Assembly: GCF_000241525.1 (NCBI RefSeq) | Contig: NZ_AHIL01000032.1 | Span: forward strand, 124,001 to 188,000 | Length of the DNA stretch: 64,000 nt | Origin: Comamonas testosteroni ATCC 11996 | Lineage (GTDB): Bacteria > Pseudomonadota > Gammaproteobacteria > Burkholderiales > Burkholderiaceae_C | Direction: 5' to 3' | Shown: piece after piece, positions 50,515-58,905 of the stretch | Layout of the letters: each line of letters begins with the position of its first letter | Position numbering within the stretch: position 1 is the stretch's first letter | The notes under the pieces: generated by a model | Told to the model about the DNA's origin: nothing | Database searches by the model: none | Seen by the model: only the letters and a program-made list of their open reading frames with translations | Made by a program: the position numbers and the translations under genes

Positions 50515-51101
50515 AGTCCGGCCCGGGAGCTCTCTCACCGAAGCAGTGTGCGCTGCTGATATGCATGCTGATGGCCTTGCTGCAGGCCCTGCCTGCTGCA
50601 TGGCGAGGACTGCTGCGCTATGAGACAGCGGCACTTGCCGATGGGCAATGGTGGAGGCTGCTGTCGGCACACTGGGTGCACCTGAGCTGGGCTCACGCCG
50701 CAATCAATGCCTGCGGCTTGCTGCTGTGCTGCTCTTTCGCGGATGCCAGCTGGACGGCAAGGCGTCTGCTTGCCTGCATGGGCTCTCTGGCCGTTCTGGT
50801 CTCCTTGTTGTTGTGGTTCACCTCGCCTCAGGTGAGTGACTATGTCGGCATGTCGGGTCTGCTCTACGGACTGATTGTCTGGATGCTCCTGCCGCCGGTC
50901 CTGCTTCGCCGGGATCTCTCGGCCGCCACCGTGCTGCTGCTTGTCATGGGCTGGCTGGCCTGGCAGTCCTGGGCCGGTCCCGATCCGCGTGAACAGCGAT
51001 TGATCGGTGGCTATATCATCACTCAGGCGCACTGGTTCGGACTTCTGGGCGGAATCCTTGGCGCCTTGAACAGCTGCCGCAGCCAGTTGCCTCAGCGATG
51101 A
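50511..51101 (+). CDS. rrtA: rhombosortase (rhomboid-family protease for GlyGly-CTERM proteins)
   Basis: A 196-residue intramembrane serine protease with about six TM segments. Seen are the HWVHLSWAHAAIN motif (54-66) with the rhomboid His and Asn, the nucleophile GMSGLLYG with Ser115, and the general base in TQAHWFGLLGG with His174. The short size and this motif set are characteristic of rhombosortases, which cut GlyGly-CTERM tails of surface proteins exported by type II secretion. The start ATG overlaps the DUF454 stop. Two candidate substrates are encoded upstream in the same locus. Confidence 0.82.
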   Translation: MKSGPGALSPKQCALLICMLMALLQALPAAWRGLLRYETAALADGQWWRLLSAHWVHLSWAHAAINACGLLLCCSFADASWTARRLLACMGSLAVLVSLLLWFTSPQVSDYVGMSGLLYGLIVWMLLPPVLLRRDLSAATVLLLVMGWLAWQSWAGPDPREQRLIGGYIITQAHWFGLLGGILGALNSCRSQLPQR

Positions 51102-51241
51102 GCGGCTGCCGCGATGTGATGCTGGCGGGCTCCCGAACTGCGTCTGCGACGATATCGATTCCGAACAATTGCCAGCATTGGCCTGCAGACTTCGGAGTTG
51201 CAACGCACAATGCCTGCCTGTGTTTTTTATTCATCGTGATC

Positions 51242-52222
51242 ATGTCCGATTCCTCTGTGGCTTTGCCAGCCAGTCTGACACCTTCCATGCGCGATGTGCT
51301 GCGCCGCATGGAGCGGGCAGCGCGTACACCCATGTACCAGCTGGGTGCGGAAGGCGCCAAGGCGGCCTATGAAGCTGGCGCCGGCGTGCTTGAAATCCCC
51401 AAGCAGGCCTTGCCCCGTGTGGAGGACCTGCAGATTCCCGTACGCGACGGGGCGAATCTGCCGGCCCGCCTCTATGCACCTGTGACCCGCGATGAAGCCC
51501 CTGCTGCTGGCTTGCCTGCGCTGCTGTATCTGCACGGTGGCGGCTTTACGGTGGGCAGTGTGGCCACGCATGACCAGCTTTGCCGTCAGCTCGCACACCT
51601 GGCGGGCTGCATGGTCGTGTCGCTGGACTATCGCCTGGCGCCGCAGTTCCAGTTCCCCGTTGCACATGACGATGCCTGGGATGCGCTGCGGTGGCTGACG
51701 GCCCATGCGGCGAGCCTGGGGGCTGATGGCAGCCGCATGGCTGTCGGAGGCGACAGCGCCGGCGGTACGCTGGCGGCAGCCTGTGCCATCGAAGCGCGCA
51801 ACACCGGCCTCAGGCTTGCCTTGCAGCTGCTGATCTATCCAGGCACCACGGCACACCAGGATACCGACTCCCATCGCCGCTTTGCCCATGGACTGGTGCT
51901 GGAAGAGCCATCCATCACCTGGTTTTTCGCGCAATATATTGCCAACTCCCAAGACCGTGAGGATTGGCGCTTCGCGCCCTTGCTGGCGCCCGATGTCGAC
52001 CACGTCGCACCCGCCTGGATCGGTCTGGCCGAGTGTGATCCCCTGGTAGACGAAGGCGTGGAATATGCTGACAAGTTGCGCATGGCAGGCGTACCTGTGG
52101 ATCTGGAAATCTACAAGGGCGTGACCCATGAGTTCGTCAAGATGGGCCGCGTGATTGCCGAAGCGCGTCAGGCGCACCGGGATATGGCGCAGGCCTTGCG
52201 CGGCGCGTTTGGATTGAATTGA
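51242..52222 (+). CDS. alpha/beta hydrolase, HSL-family acetyl esterase
   Basis: A 326-residue esterase. HGGGFTVGS forms the oxyanion hole, GGDSAGGTLAA carries the nucleophile Ser, ECDPLVDEG the Asp and GVTHEF the His, a full HSL (type IV lipase) triad. No signal peptide, so cytosolic. Start at 51242 is chosen because the upstream frame (to 51098) has Cys/Asn-rich sequence unlike the family. Substrate probably short-chain esters. Confidence 0.9.
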   Translation: MSDSSVALPASLTPSMRDVLRRMERAARTPMYQLGAEGAKAAYEAGAGVLEIPKQALPRVEDLQIPVRDGANLPARLYAPVTRDEAPAAGLPALLYLHGGGFTVGSVATHDQLCRQLAHLAGCMVVSLDYRLAPQFQFPVAHDDAWDALRWLTAHAASLGADGSRMAVGGDSAGGTLAAACAIEARNTGLRLALQLLIYPGTTAHQDTDSHRRFAHGLVLEEPSITWFFAQYIANSQDREDWRFAPLLAPDVDHVAPAWIGLAECDPLVDEGVEYADKLRMAGVPVDLEIYKGVTHEFVKMGRVIAEARQAHRDMAQALRGAFGLN

Positions 52223-52238
52223 AACCAGAGTAAGAACT

Positions 52239-53096
52239 ATGAACCGACAGGACTTTCGCAGCTTTACCCGCATCGAGGTGCGCTGGGCCGAAGTGGACGC
52301 GCAGAAGATTGTCTTCAACGCCCACTATCTGATGTATGCCGATGTGGCCATCACCAACTACTGGCGCCAGCTGGCCATTCCCTATGAGGCCGGCTTTGCA
52401 TCGCTGGGCGGCGAGCTGTTTGTGAAAAAGGCCAGCACGGTCTATCACGGCTCGGCCACTTTGGGCGATGTGCTGGATGTCGGCATCCGATGCGTCAAAC
52501 AGGGCAATACCTCGCTGCAGTTCGAGGCAGGCATCTTCCGGGGCATGGAGCTGCTCAACACCGTGGAGCTGATCTATGTGTTTGCCGACGCGGCGACGCA
52601 GACACCCAGGCCCGTACCCCAGGCCATGCGGGATCTGCTCACGGCCTATGAAGCAGGGCAGGAGGTCGTCACGCTGCGCTCGGGCAGCTGGAACGACCTG
52701 GGCCGCGACGCTGAGCGCCTGCGCCTGGCTGTGTTTGTGCGCGAGCAGGGCGTGCCGCGCGAGATCGAGATTGACGAACTCGACCCCGTGGCGCGTCATG
52801 TGGTGCTGTTCAACGGCTTGAACCAGCCCGTGGCCACGGGCAGGCTGGTCAGCGATGCGCCGGGCGTGGGGCGTATAGGCCGCATGGCCGTGGATCGCAG
52901 CGTGCGCGGCGGTCGCTGGGGTCGCATGGTGCTCAATAGCCTGATGGATGCGGCGCGCGATCGCGGCGACAAGGAAATCGTGCTGCACGCACAGCGCCAT
53001 GCCGAAGCCTTTTATCTGCGTGCCGGCTTTACGCCGGTAGGCGAGCCTTATGAGGAAGCAGGCATTCCCCACATCACCATGTGCAAAGTGCTTTGA
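52239..53096 (+). CDS. fusion of YbgC-like acyl-CoA thioesterase and GNAT acetyltransferase
   Basis: A 285-residue two-domain protein. Residues 8-130 are a 4HBT hotdog thioesterase (VRWAEVDAQKIVFNAHYLMYADVAIT, with the catalytic Asp pattern), residues 145-285 an ElaA-like GNAT domain (VFVREQGVPREIEIDELDP, GRIGRMAVDRSVRGGRWGRMVL for acetyl-CoA binding). Each domain is known singly; the combination is unusual. It follows the esterase by 16 bases. Substrates unknown. Confidence 0.85.
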   Translation: MNRQDFRSFTRIEVRWAEVDAQKIVFNAHYLMYADVAITNYWRQLAIPYEAGFASLGGELFVKKASTVYHGSATLGDVLDVGIRCVKQGNTSLQFEAGIFRGMELLNTVELIYVFADAATQTPRPVPQAMRDLLTAYEAGQEVVTLRSGSWNDLGRDAERLRLAVFVREQGVPREIEIDELDPVARHVVLFNGLNQPVATGRLVSDAPGVGRIGRMAVDRSVRGGRWGRMVLNSLMDAARDRGDKEIVLHAQRHAEAFYLRAGFTPVGEPYEEAGIPHITMCKVL

Positions 53097-53104
53097 AACA
53101 TCTG

Positions 53105-53123
53105 TTTTGATAGCTTGTAACGC
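53105..53123. repeat. dispersed intergenic element TTTTGATAGCTNNNARCGC, copy 2
   Basis: TTTTGATAGCT, TGT, then AACGC; lies between the fusion gene and the small peptide gene. Same spacing as copies at 6875 and 62071. Confidence 0.6.
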
Positions 53124-53175
53124 ATTATCTGCAAGCGTTCAAGCCCGATTTGATGCTTGATGCGAAGGAGCGCCC

Positions 53176-53256
53176 ATGGCAAGAATCATGACCGTCCTCA
53201 GCCTGATCGGGGTGGCGGCGGCTGCCTATGTGGCTTATCGCTACGGGGTGTTCTGA
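53176..53256 (+). CDS. 26-residue membrane peptide
   Basis: ATG with a perfect GAAGGAG six bases upstream opens a 26-codon frame, MARIMTVLSLIGVAAAAYVAYR then YGVF and TGA. It is one hydrophobic helix with small residues and basic ends, a plausible single-pass inner-membrane microprotein. No homologue recognised; function unknown. It lies between a repeat element and a hairpin-rich stretch. Confidence 0.55.
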   Translation: MARIMTVLSLIGVAAAAYVAYRYGVF

Positions 53257-53328
53257 GCCCCATCGGTTGATGGAGAGCGCCACCCGCTCGCGGGATCGCT
53301 CTGCGGCGGCCTGCTTCGCAGGCCTTGC

Positions 53329-53368
53329 CGCACGCAGGCTCGAACTCTGTTTTTCTCACCTGCGTGCG
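53329..53368. terminator. hairpin-rich stretch between convergent genes
   Basis: CGCACGCAGG (53329-53338) pairs with CCTGCGTGCG (53359-53368) around a T-containing 20-base loop, and a GGCCTGC-TTC-GCAGGCC hairpin sits just before at 53308-53324. It lies past the stop of the HbpS-like gene and may end transcription in both directions. No clean T-run outside the stem. Confidence 0.45.
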
Positions 53369-53375
53369 GGGGGCA

Positions 53376-53867
53376 TTACTGCAACTGATCCTTCAGCGCG
53401 GTGATGGCCTTCTGGGCGCAGGCTTCGTCCAGATGACCGCCAGGCGCACCAGCCACGCCAATGGCACCAATGGTTTCATTGCCGATCTTCAGGGGCACGC
53501 CGCCACCCAGTACCAGGAAGCCGGGGATATTCGCCATGCCGGCTGCATCGGGATTGGACTGAATGGCCTTGGCGATGCCGCTGGTGGGGTTGCGCGACGA
53601 CGCAGAGGTGAAGGCTTTGGCGCGCGAGGCTTCGACGGTATGAGGGCCGGCGCCGTCGGCACGCACCATGGCCAGCAGCACGCCCGAGCGATCCAGCACC
53701 GAGGCGCTGACGTTATAGCCGTCGGCGCTGCAGGCCGCCACAGTCTGCTGGGCCAGCTGCAAGGCAGTGGCGCTGGCGATGCTGCGGGTGGAAACGGTGG
53801 CTGCGGAAGCGGCGGCGGCGGCCAGGCTCAGGGTGCAGAAGGCGATGTTGCGCAGGCGTTGGTTCAT
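53376..53867 (-). CDS. GlcG/HbpS-family exported protein
   Basis: A 163-residue protein; signal peptide MNQRLRNIAFCTLSLAAAAASA and then a GlcG/HbpS domain (ALQLAQQTVAACSADGYNVSASVLDRSG, GPHTVEASRAKAFTSAS, GGGVPLKIGNETIGAIGVAGAPGGHLDE). Start at 53867 has AAGGAGC. In Streptomyces HbpS binds heme and acts with the SenS/SenR two-component system; here too a kinase/regulator pair lies directly upstream on the same strand. Heme binding in this protein is an inference. Confidence 0.85.
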   Translation of the reverse strand: MNQRLRNIAFCTLSLAAAAASAATVSTRSIASATALQLAQQTVAACSADGYNVSASVLDRSGVLLAMVRADGAGPHTVEASRAKAFTSASSRNPTSGIAKAIQSNPDAAGMANIPGFLVLGGGVPLKIGNETIGAIGVAGAPGGHLDEACAQKAITALKDQLQ

Positions 53868-53986
53868 GTCAAAGCTCCTTGTGGATTGGGGTGAACAAGC
53901 GATGACAGAACTGTAAGAAGGGCTGCTTTCGGCGCCCATTCGCAAGGCAACGGATGGCCATCGGTAATCCTACCGAGTCGGGCCCC

Positions 53987-54568
53987 TCACAAGGCCGCAG
54001 TCAGCAGCAGTCTTGTCTGTTCTGCGACCGAGCCAGTACCCAGCTTTTCGGCCAGCCTGGCGCGGTGTGTGTCCACGGTTCGCACCGATATATCGAGCGC
54101 CGCTGCGATCTCCTTGCTGCCCAGGCCCTTGGTAATCAGCTCCAGCACTTCGCGCTCGCGCTCGGTCAGGCAGCGCAGGCTTTGGCGGGCCTCGTTGCGC
54201 TCGGCCTGCTGGTCCAGCCGTGTTTGCGCCGACTCTATGGCCTGCAGCAGGGTCTGCTCTTCGATGGGCTTGGTCAGAAAGTCGGTGACCCCCGCCTTGA
54301 AGGCACGGCGGCAGGCATGCAGATCGCCGTGGCCGGTGATCACGATGGTGGGCCAGTCCACGCCCTGCGCCATGAGCTGCTCGTGCAGCTGCAGGCCGGA
54401 CATCATGGGCATGCGCAGGTCGGTGATCAGGATGCCGGGCTGGCTGCGATCCAGATGGGCCAGGCAGTCGGCAGGAGATTCAAAGCAGGTCACGGGCAGC
54501 TCATAGGTCTGCAGCAGCAGATGCAGAGCGTTGCGCACCGACGGGTCATCATCGATCAGATAAATCAT
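53987..54568 (-). CDS. FixJ-type response regulator
   Basis: A 193-residue regulator. Receiver (1-120): acidic triad DDD at 6-8, phosphoacceptor Asp50 in ILITDLRMP, conserved KP in FLTKPIEEQ. LuxR HTH (about 130-190): LTEREREVLELITKGLGSKEIAAALDIS. The start overlaps the kinase stop (ATGA). It is about 120 bases upstream of the HbpS-like gene and may regulate it. Confidence 0.93.
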   Translation of the reverse strand: MIYLIDDDPSVRNALHLLLQTYELPVTCFESPADCLAHLDRSQPGILITDLRMPMMSGLQLHEQLMAQGVDWPTIVITGHGDLHACRRAFKAGVTDFLTKPIEEQTLLQAIESAQTRLDQQAERNEARQSLRCLTEREREVLELITKGLGSKEIAAALDISVRTVDTHRARLAEKLGTGSVAEQTRLLLTAAL

Positions 54569-56058
54569 GCAGGCAAATCGGTTCCATCCAGCGGCAGATG
54601 CATGACAAAGCGTGCGCCATGCGGGCCGGGCACATATTCCAGACGGCCGCCCATGCGCTCCATCAAGGTGGCGCACAGCGGCAGACCCAGCCCCATGCCG
54701 TCGGACTTGGTGGTGAAAAACGGCTCGAAGATGCGCTCTGCCGTGGCTGCAGTCATGCCCGGGCCGTTGTCCTGCACCACGAGCAGGACCTCGCCACCGC
54801 TTTGCTCCAGCGTGATGGTAATGGCGGCTTGCGCATCCTGAGTCTGGCCAAGCGCATCGAGCGCATTGCGCACCAGATTGTGCAGCACCTGCTCCAGCGC
54901 CACCGGGTCGGCCCAGGCACTGCATGGCTGCAGCGGTGCCTGCCAGCGTAGCGCCACCTTGGCCTGGCGTGCCGGGCCTTCCAGCAGCAGCAGGGCCTGA
55001 TCGACGACCTGGGCCAGATCCAGTCTCTGCGGCTGGCTGGGAGCATTGCTCACATAGCTGCGCATGCGTTCCAGAATGGCGCCTGCGCGCCTGGCCTCAC
55101 GCACATTGGCCTGCAGGGCAGTCGCCAGCAGCTCGGTCTTGCCCAGCTCGTGGGCGCGCAATGCGGCCTGGCTCTGGCTGAGCAGGGCGGTGACAGGCTG
55201 GGCCAGCTCATGCGCGATGCCCGAGGCCATCTCTCCCATGCCGTTGACGCGCGAGGCATGGGCCAGTTGTGCTTCATTGGCCAGCAGCTGGGCGCGCCGC
55301 TGGTGGCGTCTGGCCTGCTGGCGGCTTTGCCAGACCAGTTGAACCGCACCGACCAGCGCGGCGCTGATGAGAGCACTGATCAGCACCATGCTCCAGCTCA
55401 CCAGGCTGCGAGGGCGGCTGAGCAGTTGCACCTGCAGAGGCTGGTCATAGCCTGTGAGTGTGAATTCGCCAAATTGGTGGCTTTGCTGCAGCTGCGCGGC
55501 TGGCTCCAGCAAGGTATGGCCGTGAAGGCGGATGCGCAGCCCGCTGTCATCGGGCAGGACCTTGTCGTCCAGCAAGTGAGAGGAATCAATGCGAACGCAG
55601 AGCCAGCCTTCGGGGTCTGCTATCTTTTTGAGAAAAAGATAATGACCCTGGTGCAGGGCGTCAGGCAGGCTGGCGCTGGCTCGCGGCGCCAGCGGAGCGG
55701 CAGCCTGCGCCACGGCCGGGTCCCGGCAGCTGCCGGTGGCGGGCGTGGCCGCAGTGACCAACTGGATTTCCTGGACGCGCGGGTAAATGGTCTGCACCGA
55801 CTGCGCAATATGCTGCAGAGCCGATGACTCCTTGGCTGCATCCAGCGGTGCCACGGCAGTCAGGGCGGTAAGGTGGGCCTTGTGCTGGGCCACCTTCTCC
55901 AGCATCTGGCGTTGCACGGTCTGGGTCAGCTGCAACTGCTCCTGCTCCTGGCGGGCATGAGCCTGCCACCACTGCAGGGCCAGGATCAAGGCGCAGAGCA
56001 GCCCCCAGGCCAGGGCCAGCAGCCAGCGGTGGCGGTAGTCCGGGGAAGGGTTGCTCAT
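54565..56058 (-). CDS. membrane sensor histidine kinase (DctB/FixL type)
   Basis: A 497-residue kinase with TM helices at about 13-31 and 222-243 enclosing a roughly 190-residue periplasmic sensor, then a HisKA helix (RVNGMGEMASGIAHELAQPV, His283) and HATPase (HNLVRNALDALG N box, VVQDNGPGM, FEPFFTTKSDGMGLGLPL). The periplasmic sensor would be able to meet a secreted binding protein. Coupled to the regulator gene. Confidence 0.92.
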   Translation of the reverse strand: MSNPSPDYRHRWLLALAWGLLCALILALQWWQAHARQEQEQLQLTQTVQRQMLEKVAQHKAHLTALTAVAPLDAAKESSALQHIAQSVQTIYPRVQEIQLVTAATPATGSCRDPAVAQAAAPLAPRASASLPDALHQGHYLFLKKIADPEGWLCVRIDSSHLLDDKVLPDDSGLRIRLHGHTLLEPAAQLQQSHQFGEFTLTGYDQPLQVQLLSRPRSLVSWSMVLISALISAALVGAVQLVWQSRQQARRHQRRAQLLANEAQLAHASRVNGMGEMASGIAHELAQPVTALLSQSQAALRAHELGKTELLATALQANVREARRAGAILERMRSYVSNAPSQPQRLDLAQVVDQALLLLEGPARQAKVALRWQAPLQPCSAWADPVALEQVLHNLVRNALDALGQTQDAQAAITITLEQSGGEVLLVVQDNGPGMTAATAERIFEPFFTTKSDGMGLGLPLCATLMERMGGRLEYVPGPHGARFVMHLPLDGTDLPA

Positions 56059-56130
56059 GCGCCGAAGTGTAGCGGTGGCCTGGCTGGCAATGCCGGGCCA
56101 GCGACAGTGCAGGCCCGGGGGCGGAGACGC

Positions 56131-57087
56131 TTAGATATCAGCCAGCAGCTCGTAGGGCAGGGGCAGGACCTGCAGCGCAATGCCCTTGCCTGCATCGGCG
56201 CTCTGGCCTTCGGCCAGCGCCGCATGGGCAAACAGATCGTCGCGGGTGGAGGAGGCAATCTGCATGGAGACGATGGCATCCCAGCCGCCTTGCACAGCAG
56301 CTGCTGCCTGCACCACGGTGCCGGTTGCCTGCTCCAGGTCTTCGGCGCTGAAGACTTCCTGGCCCACGCTCAGAGCCTGCTCGGCATGCACCAGATAGGC
56401 GCGGCGCTTGAGCGTGCCGCGGAACTGGCTGCGGGCCACCACTTCCTGGCCGGGGTAGCAGCCCTTCTTGAAGTTGACGCCGCCCAGGGATTCGTAGTTC
56501 AGCATCTGGGGCACGAAGGCATCCACCACCGGAGCCGACAGCGTGGCCACGCCGCTCTGGACTTCAGACCATTGCCAGAGGTCTTCGCTCAGCAGCTGTC
56601 CTTCGGGGGCCTGGCCCGCAGGGCCGATCCACAGCGCACGCTGGTTGCCTGCAGCGGGGTAGAGCCCCAGCACATGGGCATCGCCTTGCTGGCTCAGAGT
56701 CCAGGGTGCGGCTGCCGCACCCGCATAGTGCTGGGCGGCCTGGCCAGTCAGTCCATAAAGAGCAAAGTCGGCTGTCGCATCGCTGAGCTTGCACTGGGCG
56801 CGCAGCACAAACATGGACAGGCGCTTGAGCGTGGGGGCCAGCAGGCTGCGGTCACAGATCAGCACGATTTCGTCAGCGCTGCGCCTGAAGCCGATGAAGC
56901 TGGCTAGCATGCGGCCCTTGGCCGTGCAAAAGGCTGCGAGGCGTGCCTGATCAAACTTGAGCAGTGCGAAATCGTTGCTCAACTGGCCATGGAGAAAGCT
57001 GGCAGCGTCGGCGCCAACTGCGCGGATGACACCAAGGTGGGAAATGGGGGTAATGCCGTTCAGGGGCAGCGTCTTGGGCTGGGTCAT
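56131..57087 (-). CDS. ygfZ: YgfZ/GcvT-domain folate-binding protein
   Basis: A 318-residue protein of the YgfZ family that supports iron-sulfur cluster enzyme assembly or repair in a folate-dependent way. The signature KGCYPGQE is present (about residues 210-217), along with the N-terminal GcvT-like FLHGQLSNDF segment. Divergent from mltG with 44 bases between, a common arrangement in beta-proteobacteria. Confidence 0.92.
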   Translation of the reverse strand: MTQPKTLPLNGITPISHLGVIRAVGADAASFLHGQLSNDFALLKFDQARLAAFCTAKGRMLASFIGFRRSADEIVLICDRSLLAPTLKRLSMFVLRAQCKLSDATADFALYGLTGQAAQHYAGAAAAPWTLSQQGDAHVLGLYPAAGNQRALWIGPAGQAPEGQLLSEDLWQWSEVQSGVATLSAPVVDAFVPQMLNYESLGGVNFKKGCYPGQEVVARSQFRGTLKRRAYLVHAEQALSVGQEVFSAEDLEQATGTVVQAAAAVQGGWDAIVSMQIASSTRDDLFAHAALAEGQSADAGKGIALQVLPLPYELLADI

Positions 57088-57131
57088 GGCTGAATTATGA
57101 TCGTCGCTCTGTGTACTGATGGATCTAGCTT

Positions 57132-58124
57132 GTGCGTGCCCTTATTCGAGCACTGATATTTTTGCTGCTGCTGGCTGCCCTGGCGGCAGGCGGCGCCTGG
57201 TGGTGGCTGAACCAGCCGCTGCAGCTGTCCGAACCCAATCTGGAGCTGGAGATCGAGCCCGGCACCACGCCGCGTGGCGTGGCGCAGAACGTGGTTAAGG
57301 CCGGGGTGCAAACCGATGCGCGTTTGCTCTATGCGTGGTTTCGCTTCTCGGGCAAGGATCGCGCCATCAAGGCTGGCAACTACGAACTGAGCACGGGGCT
57401 CACGCCCTATGTGCTGCTGCAAAAGCTGGCGCGAGGCGAGGAAAGCCTGCGTGCGCTGACCCTTGTCGAAGGCTGGAACTGGCGCCAGGTGCGCGCTGCG
57501 CTGGCGCGTGAGGAATTCCTCAAGCAAGACAGCGCAGGGCTCAGCGACGAAGCCGTGATGACGGCCCTGGGTCGGGTGGGCGTGCCGCCCGAGGGACGCT
57601 TCTTCCCCGATACCTACACCTATGCCAAGGGCAGCTCGGACATGGCCGTGCTGCGCCGTGCGCTGCACGCCATGGATCGCCGTCTGGCCGATGCCTGGGC
57701 CATGCGGGCAGCCAATACCCCGCTCAAATCTGCCGACGAAGCGCTGATCCTGGCCAGCATCGTGGAAAAGGAAACCGGTCGCGCTGCAGACCGGGCGCAG
57801 ATTGCCGGCGTTTTCTCCAACCGTCTGCGCATAGGCATGCGCCTGCAGACCGATCCTTCGGTCATCTATGGCGTGGGAGCCAGCTTTGACGGCAATCTGC
57901 GCAAGCGCGATCTACTGGAGGACACGCCCTGGAACACCTATACCCGTGCGGGCCTGCCCGTCACGCCGATCGCCATGCCCGGCAAGGCGGCGCTGATGGC
58001 GGCCGTGCAGCCCGATCAGACCAAGGCGCTGTACTTTGTCGCCAGAGGTGACGGCACCAGCCATTTCAGCGCCTCGCTGGACGAGCACAATAGGGCCGTC
58101 AACCGCTACCAGCGCGGTCAGTGA
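57132..58124 (+). CDS. mltG: endolytic murein transglycosylase MltG
   Basis: A 330-residue inner-membrane enzyme that cuts nascent glycan strands. GTG start, TM helix at about 8-26, LysM-like subdomain, and the YceG catalytic region with the Glu in [31 protein letters not shown] and [15 protein letters not shown]. Upstream of tmk and holB, the classic mltG-tmk-holB order. Confidence 0.95.
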   Translation: MRALIRALIFLLLLAALAAGGAWWWLNQPLQLSEPNLELEIEPGTTPRGVAQNVVKAGVQTDARLLYAWFRFSGKDRAIKAGNYELSTGLTPYVLLQKLARGEESLRALTLVEGWNWRQVRAALAREEFLKQDSAGLSDEAVMTALGRVGVPPEGRFFPDTYTYAKGSSDMAVLRRALHAMDRRLADAWAMRAANTPLKSADEALILASIVEKETGRAADRAQIAGVFSNRLRIGMRLQTDPSVIYGVGASFDGNLRKRDLLEDTPWNTYTRAGLPVTPIAMPGKAALMAAVQPDQTKALYFVARGDGTSHFSASLDEHNRAVNRYQRGQ

Positions 58125-58215
58125 GCAATCTTTGAGGGCGCAAGGCCATGGCCTGTGCCCTGTGTCGAATCAAACAACTGGTGCAGCCCCCTGCGGTGCA
58201 CTAGAGGAAATATCA

Positions 58216-58905
58216 GTGAGTACAGCTTTACCCAAGGGTCTGTTCATCAGTTTTGAAGGCATCGACGGTGCGGGCAAGTCCTCGCATATCGAGGCACTGG
58301 CCCAGGCTTTTCGCGATCAGGGCCGGGTGGTCACGCTGACGCGCGAGCCCGGTGGCACGCCGCTGGCCGAAAAGCTGCGCGCCCTGATGCTGCATGACGC
58401 CATGGACCCGCTGACCGAGGCGCTGATCGCCTTCGCGGCCCGGCGCGACCATCTGGTGCAAGTCATAGAGCCGGCGCTGGCGCGCGGCGAGGTGGTCATC
58501 AGCGACCGCTTTACCGATGCCACTTTTGCCTACCAGGGCGCGGGCCGCGGCTTCAGCTGGGAGCAGTTGTCGGCGCTGGAGCGCATGGCGCAGACCGGCA
58601 CGGCGCTGCAGGCAGGGCAGGCCCCGGATTTCATGCGCGAGCCCGACATGACGCTGTGGTTTGACCTGCCCGCCGAAGTGGCAGCCGAGCGCCTGGCCAC
58701 GGCCCGTGTTCCCGACCGCTTTGAAGCCCAGCCAGGAGAGTTCTTTGCCCGCGTGGCCCAGGGCTACGCCGAGCGCGCCCGGACGGCCCCTCAGCGCTTT
58801 GTGCGCATCGACGCCCATGCCAGCCGCCATGCCGTGTGGCAGCAGATCACCCAGGCCGTGGTGCGCAAGGGCTGGCTTGCCATCATGGTGGGCAGCAAGC
58901 CATGA
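58216..58905 (+). CDS. tmk: thymidylate kinase
   Basis: A 229-residue dTMP kinase. P-loop [11 protein letters not shown], the [11 protein letters not shown] motif, [16 protein letters not shown], and an LID region before [13 protein letters not shown] at 58216 follows AGAGGAAATATCA. Stop overlaps holB (ATGA). Confidence 0.95.
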   Translation: MSTALPKGLFISFEGIDGAGKSSHIEALAQAFRDQGRVVTLTREPGGTPLAEKLRALMLHDAMDPLTEALIAFAARRDHLVQVIEPALARGEVVISDRFTDATFAYQGAGRGFSWEQLSALERMAQTGTALQAGQAPDFMREPDMTLWFDLPAEVAAERLATARVPDRFEAQPGEFFARVAQGYAERARTAPQRFVRIDAHASRHAVWQQITQAVVRKGWLAIMVGSKP

